From assembly GCA_002710685.1 (NCBI GenBank), contig PALD01000069.1, positions 124,001 to 188,000 on the forward strand: DNA of 64,000 nt. The letters are read 5' to 3'. Numbering within the stretch: the stretch's first letter is position 1; each line of letters begins with the position of its first letter. This DNA comes from Cytophagaceae bacterium (lineage in GTDB: Bacteria > Bacteroidota > Bacteroidia > Flavobacteriales > Flavobacteriaceae). Positions 61,820 through 64,000 of this stretch are shown here, piece after piece. Position numbers and translations under genes: made by a program. The notes beneath the pieces were generated by a model. That model searched no databases and had not been told where the DNA came from. It was given only the letters and a program-made list of their open reading frames with translations.

Positions 61820-64000
61820 ATGAAAAAGTATTCCCTAGTATTTATGGTTTTGTTGATGGCAAGTTTTGGCTATAGCCAAAAAAACAAAAAACCCATCTAC
61901 CTGGACCCAGCCAAAAGCATCCCAGAACGCGTACATGACCTCATGTCAAGGATGTCCTTAGAGGATAAGGCAGCCCAGATGAGCCAATATGTGGGGCTGG
62001 AGCACATGAAAAAAGCCGAAGGTGAGCTCACACAGGAAGAACTTGATAAAAACGATGCCCTGGGCTTTTACCCCGGCCTTCATAGTTCTAAAATTGCCCA
62101 GATGACCGCTGAGGGCAAGATAGGCTCCTTCCTTCATGTGGTAACCCCAGAAGAAGCAAACCACCTTCAGCAACTTGCGCAAAAATCACCCCTTAAGATC
62201 CCCCTGTTGATAGGCATCGATGCAATACATGGCAACGGCCTCTATGACGGCGCAACCATCTATCCATCGCCCATAACACAAGCGGCGACCTGGGATGATG
62301 AGTTGCAAAAAAAGGCAAGCCGGCAAACCGCACAAGAGATGCGTGCCACCGGCTCGCAGTGGTCTTTCACCCCTAATATTGATGTATTGCGCGACCCGCG
62401 GTGGGGCAGGACGGGAGAAACCTACGGCGAAGACCCCTTCTTGGTGGGCAACATGGGCGTGGCCACGATTAACGGGTTACAGTCTGATGATTTTACCGGT
62501 ACGAGCAATGTGATTGCATGTGCCAAGCACCTTATTGCCGGTAGCCAGTCAATCAATGGCCTCAACGCCTCGCCCACAGATGTTTCTAAGAGAACCCTGT
62601 ATGAGGTGTTCCTACCGCCATACCACCGGGCGATAAAGGAGGCAAATGTGTTTTCTATCATGGCGGCGCACAATGAGGTCAATGGCATCCCCGCCCATAT
62701 GGACAAGGCCATGATGACAGACCTACTGCGGGACCGTTGGGGATTTAACGGTTTCTACGTCAGTGACTGGAACGATGTTTCGCGTATTGCAAACTGGCAC
62801 CACGTGGCCCATGATTTTAAGGAAGCCGTGGAGCTATCCGTGGGGGCTGGCCTTGACATGCACATGCACGGTCCCCAGTTTGCCGGGTATGTGGTAGGAC
62901 TGGTCAAAGAAGGTAAACTTTCGCAGCAGCGTATTGATGAGGCTTGCGCCAAAATACTTGAAGCAAAATTCAGGCTAGGCCTTTTTGAAAACCCCTTTGT
63001 TGACTTAAAAAAGGTAAAGGATGCCGTTTTCACGGAAGAACACAAAAACACCGCATTGCAACAGGCCCGGGAGGCCATCACGCTCTTAAAAAATGGGGGC
63101 TTGCTACCATTAAAGGAAGGAAGTGGCAAGAAGATACTGGTTACTGGCCCCAATGCAGATAACATGACCACACTGGGTGACTGGGCCGCGCCACAACCTG
63201 AGGACAATACCATCACGATCTATGAAGGCCTACAGCAAATGGGCAGTAAAATGGGCTACACGGTAGATTATTTTGATTCAGGGCAACGCTCACGCAAGAT
63301 GAAGGATGAAGATATCGAGAAGGCAGCACAACTTGCCGGTGCGGCAGATATTACTATCCTGGTGCTGGGCGAAAACTCCTTTCGCCATGACTGGCCCAAT
63401 AAGACCACGGGCGAAAATATCGACCGGGCAACACTCAAGCTATCTGGCAGGCAGATGGAACTTGCCCATAAGGTTTTGGCACATAACAAGCCCGTTATCG
63501 TCATCTATGTAAGCGGCAGCCCCATCGCAGAACCTGAACTTGAAGAAAGGGCAAGTGCGGTTATCTATGCCTATGAACCCGGCAGTATGGGAGGGCAGGC
63601 AACCGCAGAAGTTGTTTTTGGCAAGGTGAACCCCAGCGGTAAATTACCGCTCACCATACCCAGGAGCGTGGGGCAATTGCAAATGGTCTATAACCATAAG
63701 CCCACGGCATACATCCATAAATACAATACAGAAAAGAAAGTACCCCTGCATCCATTTGGCTTTGGGTTGAGCTATACTGATTTTGAGATGGGCACCCCCA
63801 TGCTTTCCAGTACAAGCTTTACGGGGACCAGCGATGTGATCACCTGTACCGTTTCAGTAAAGAACACGGGACAGGTACGGGGCGATGAGGTGGTACAACT
63901 CTATATACGCGACAATGTGAGCAGCGTTACCCGCCCGGTCAAGGAGCTCAAGGCTTACAAGCGCGTTAGCCTGGACCCCGGTGAGGAAAAGCAGGTGAGC
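61820..64000 (+). CDS. Glycoside hydrolase family 3, partial (runs off the window)
   Basis: The reading frame is open from ATG 61820 (MKKYSLVFMVLLMA) to the window end, 727 codons with no stop. Signal peptide ending near FGYSQ. GH3 features: LLIGIDAIHGNG, GRTGETYGEDPFL, CAKHLIAGS, the nucleophile D316 in FYVSDWNDV, the second domain (ILVTGPNADN, VLVLGEN), and the start of a fibronectin-type III end domain (VKNTGQVRGDEVVQLYI). It resembles BglX-type beta-glucosidases. It acts in the periplasm on imported oligosaccharides of locus 2. A palindrome of the dispersed family lies in its signal-peptide region. Confidence 0.95.
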   Translation, partial: MKKYSLVFMVLLMASFGYSQKNKKPIYLDPAKSIPERVHDLMSRMSLEDKAAQMSQYVGLEHMKKAEGELTQEELDKNDALGFYPGLHSSKIAQMTAEGKIGSFLHVVTPEEANHLQQLAQKSPLKIPLLIGIDAIHGNGLYDGATIYPSPITQAATWDDELQKKASRQTAQEMRATGSQWSFTPNIDVLRDPRWGRTGETYGEDPFLVGNMGVATINGLQSDDFTGTSNVIACAKHLIAGSQSINGLNASPTDVSKRTLYEVFLPPYHRAIKEANVFSIMAAHNEVNGIPAHMDKAMMTDLLRDRWGFNGFYVSDWNDVSRIANWHHVAHDFKEAVELSVGAGLDMHMHGPQFAGYVVGLVKEGKLSQQRIDEACAKILEAKFRLGLFENPFVDLKKVKDAVFTEEHKNTALQQAREAITLLKNGGLLPLKEGSGKKILVTGPNADNMTTLGDWAAPQPEDNTITIYEGLQQMGSKMGYTVDYFDSGQRSRKMKDEDIEKAAQLAGAADITILVLGENSFRHDWPNKTTGENIDRATLKLSGRQMELAHKVLAHNKPVIVIYVSGSPIAEPELEERASAVIYAYEPGSMGGQATAEVVFGKVNPSGKLPLTIPRSVGQLQMVYNHKPTAYIHKYNTEKKVPLHPFGFGLSYTDFEMGTPMLSSTSFTGTSDVITCTVSVKNTGQVRGDEVVQLYIRDNVSSVTRPVKELKAYKRVSLDPGEEKQVS
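61864..61881. repeat. Palindrome family in the signal-peptide region of GH3
   Basis: TTTTGGCT-AT-AGCCAAAA, perfect 8-base arms, encoding FGYSQK, as does the palindrome at 48304. Confidence 0.7.
62941..62953. repeat. Dispersed 13-mer TTTGGCGCAAGCC (minus strand), copy 4
   Basis: The plus strand reads GGCTTGCGCCAAA, encoding ACAK in the GH3 gene. Confidence 0.4.

Noticed and set aside
1-64000. Mobile elements, CRISPR arrays, tRNA or rRNA genes, toxin-antitoxin or defence genes
   Set aside because: I looked for transposase and integrase motifs, repeat-spacer arrays, structural RNA signatures and small paired genes, and found none I could support.

Overview
This window comes from a member of the Bacteroidota, most likely a marine Flavobacteriaceae. 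The evidence is two SusC/SusD pairs, two hybrid two-component systems (HTCS), type 9 secretion C-terminal signals, Bacteroidota-type -7 boxes (TAnnTTTG), and start codons without clear Shine-Dalgarno sequences. A sulfatase fits a marine, algal-polysaccharide lifestyle. No rRNA, tRNA, CRISPR array, transposase or phage gene was recognised.

Layout. 1-0.4 kb: end of a thioredoxin-like gene overlapping a small DUF6952-type gene. 0.5-4.0 kb (minus): a sulfur-linked group (YeeE/YedE pair, TauE/SafE permease, Crp/Fnr regulator) interrupted by a sterol-desaturase-like hydroxylase. 4.1-6.3 kb (minus): zinc-ribbon protein, NagX-like membrane acyltransferase, Rieske lipoprotein. 6.3-11.7 kb: a GH3 enzyme divergent from a NrtR/AraR-like Nudix regulator, then an M1 aminopeptidase. 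11.9-18.3 kb (minus): RND efflux operon 1 with a small exported protein upstream. 18.5-36.3 kb: polysaccharide utilisation locus 1 (sulfatase and HTCS to the left; GH2, SusC, SusD, PhoD-like phosphatase, GH43-like, GH43 to the right). 36.3-45.7 kb: a lipoprotein, a small exported protein, RND efflux operon 2, its AraC-type regulator and a short-chain dehydrogenase. 45.8-48.1 kb: TPR sensor kinase and LuxR-type response regulator. 48.3-64.0 kb: polysaccharide utilisation locus 2 (beta-helix protein, HTCS, LamG/T9SS protein, tiny PID-CTERM-like protein, SusC, SusD, GH3 running off the end).

In each locus the HTCS should sense an oligosaccharide in the periplasm and switch on the SusC/SusD importer and exported enzymes. 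In locus 1 the sulfatase, GH2, two GH43-type propellers and a PhoD-like phosphoesterase suggest a decorated (sulfated, possibly phosphorylated) galactan- or arabinose-containing glycan; this is inference from families only.

The two most interesting signals are not genes. First, a family of short palindromes (TTTGGCT-nn-AGCCAAA and arm variants) is scattered over intergenic DNA and inside coding regions, in more than one reading frame. Second, three promoters (upstream of the small exported protein at 37.3 kb, the efflux operon at 37.9 kb and the dehydrogenase at 45.0 kb) share one architecture: GTCATTT and TGGTTA elements at a fixed phase, about 27 bp before a TAnnTTTG box. They probably define the regulon of the AraC-type regulator encoded between them. 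No stretch over 300 bases lacks a gene.
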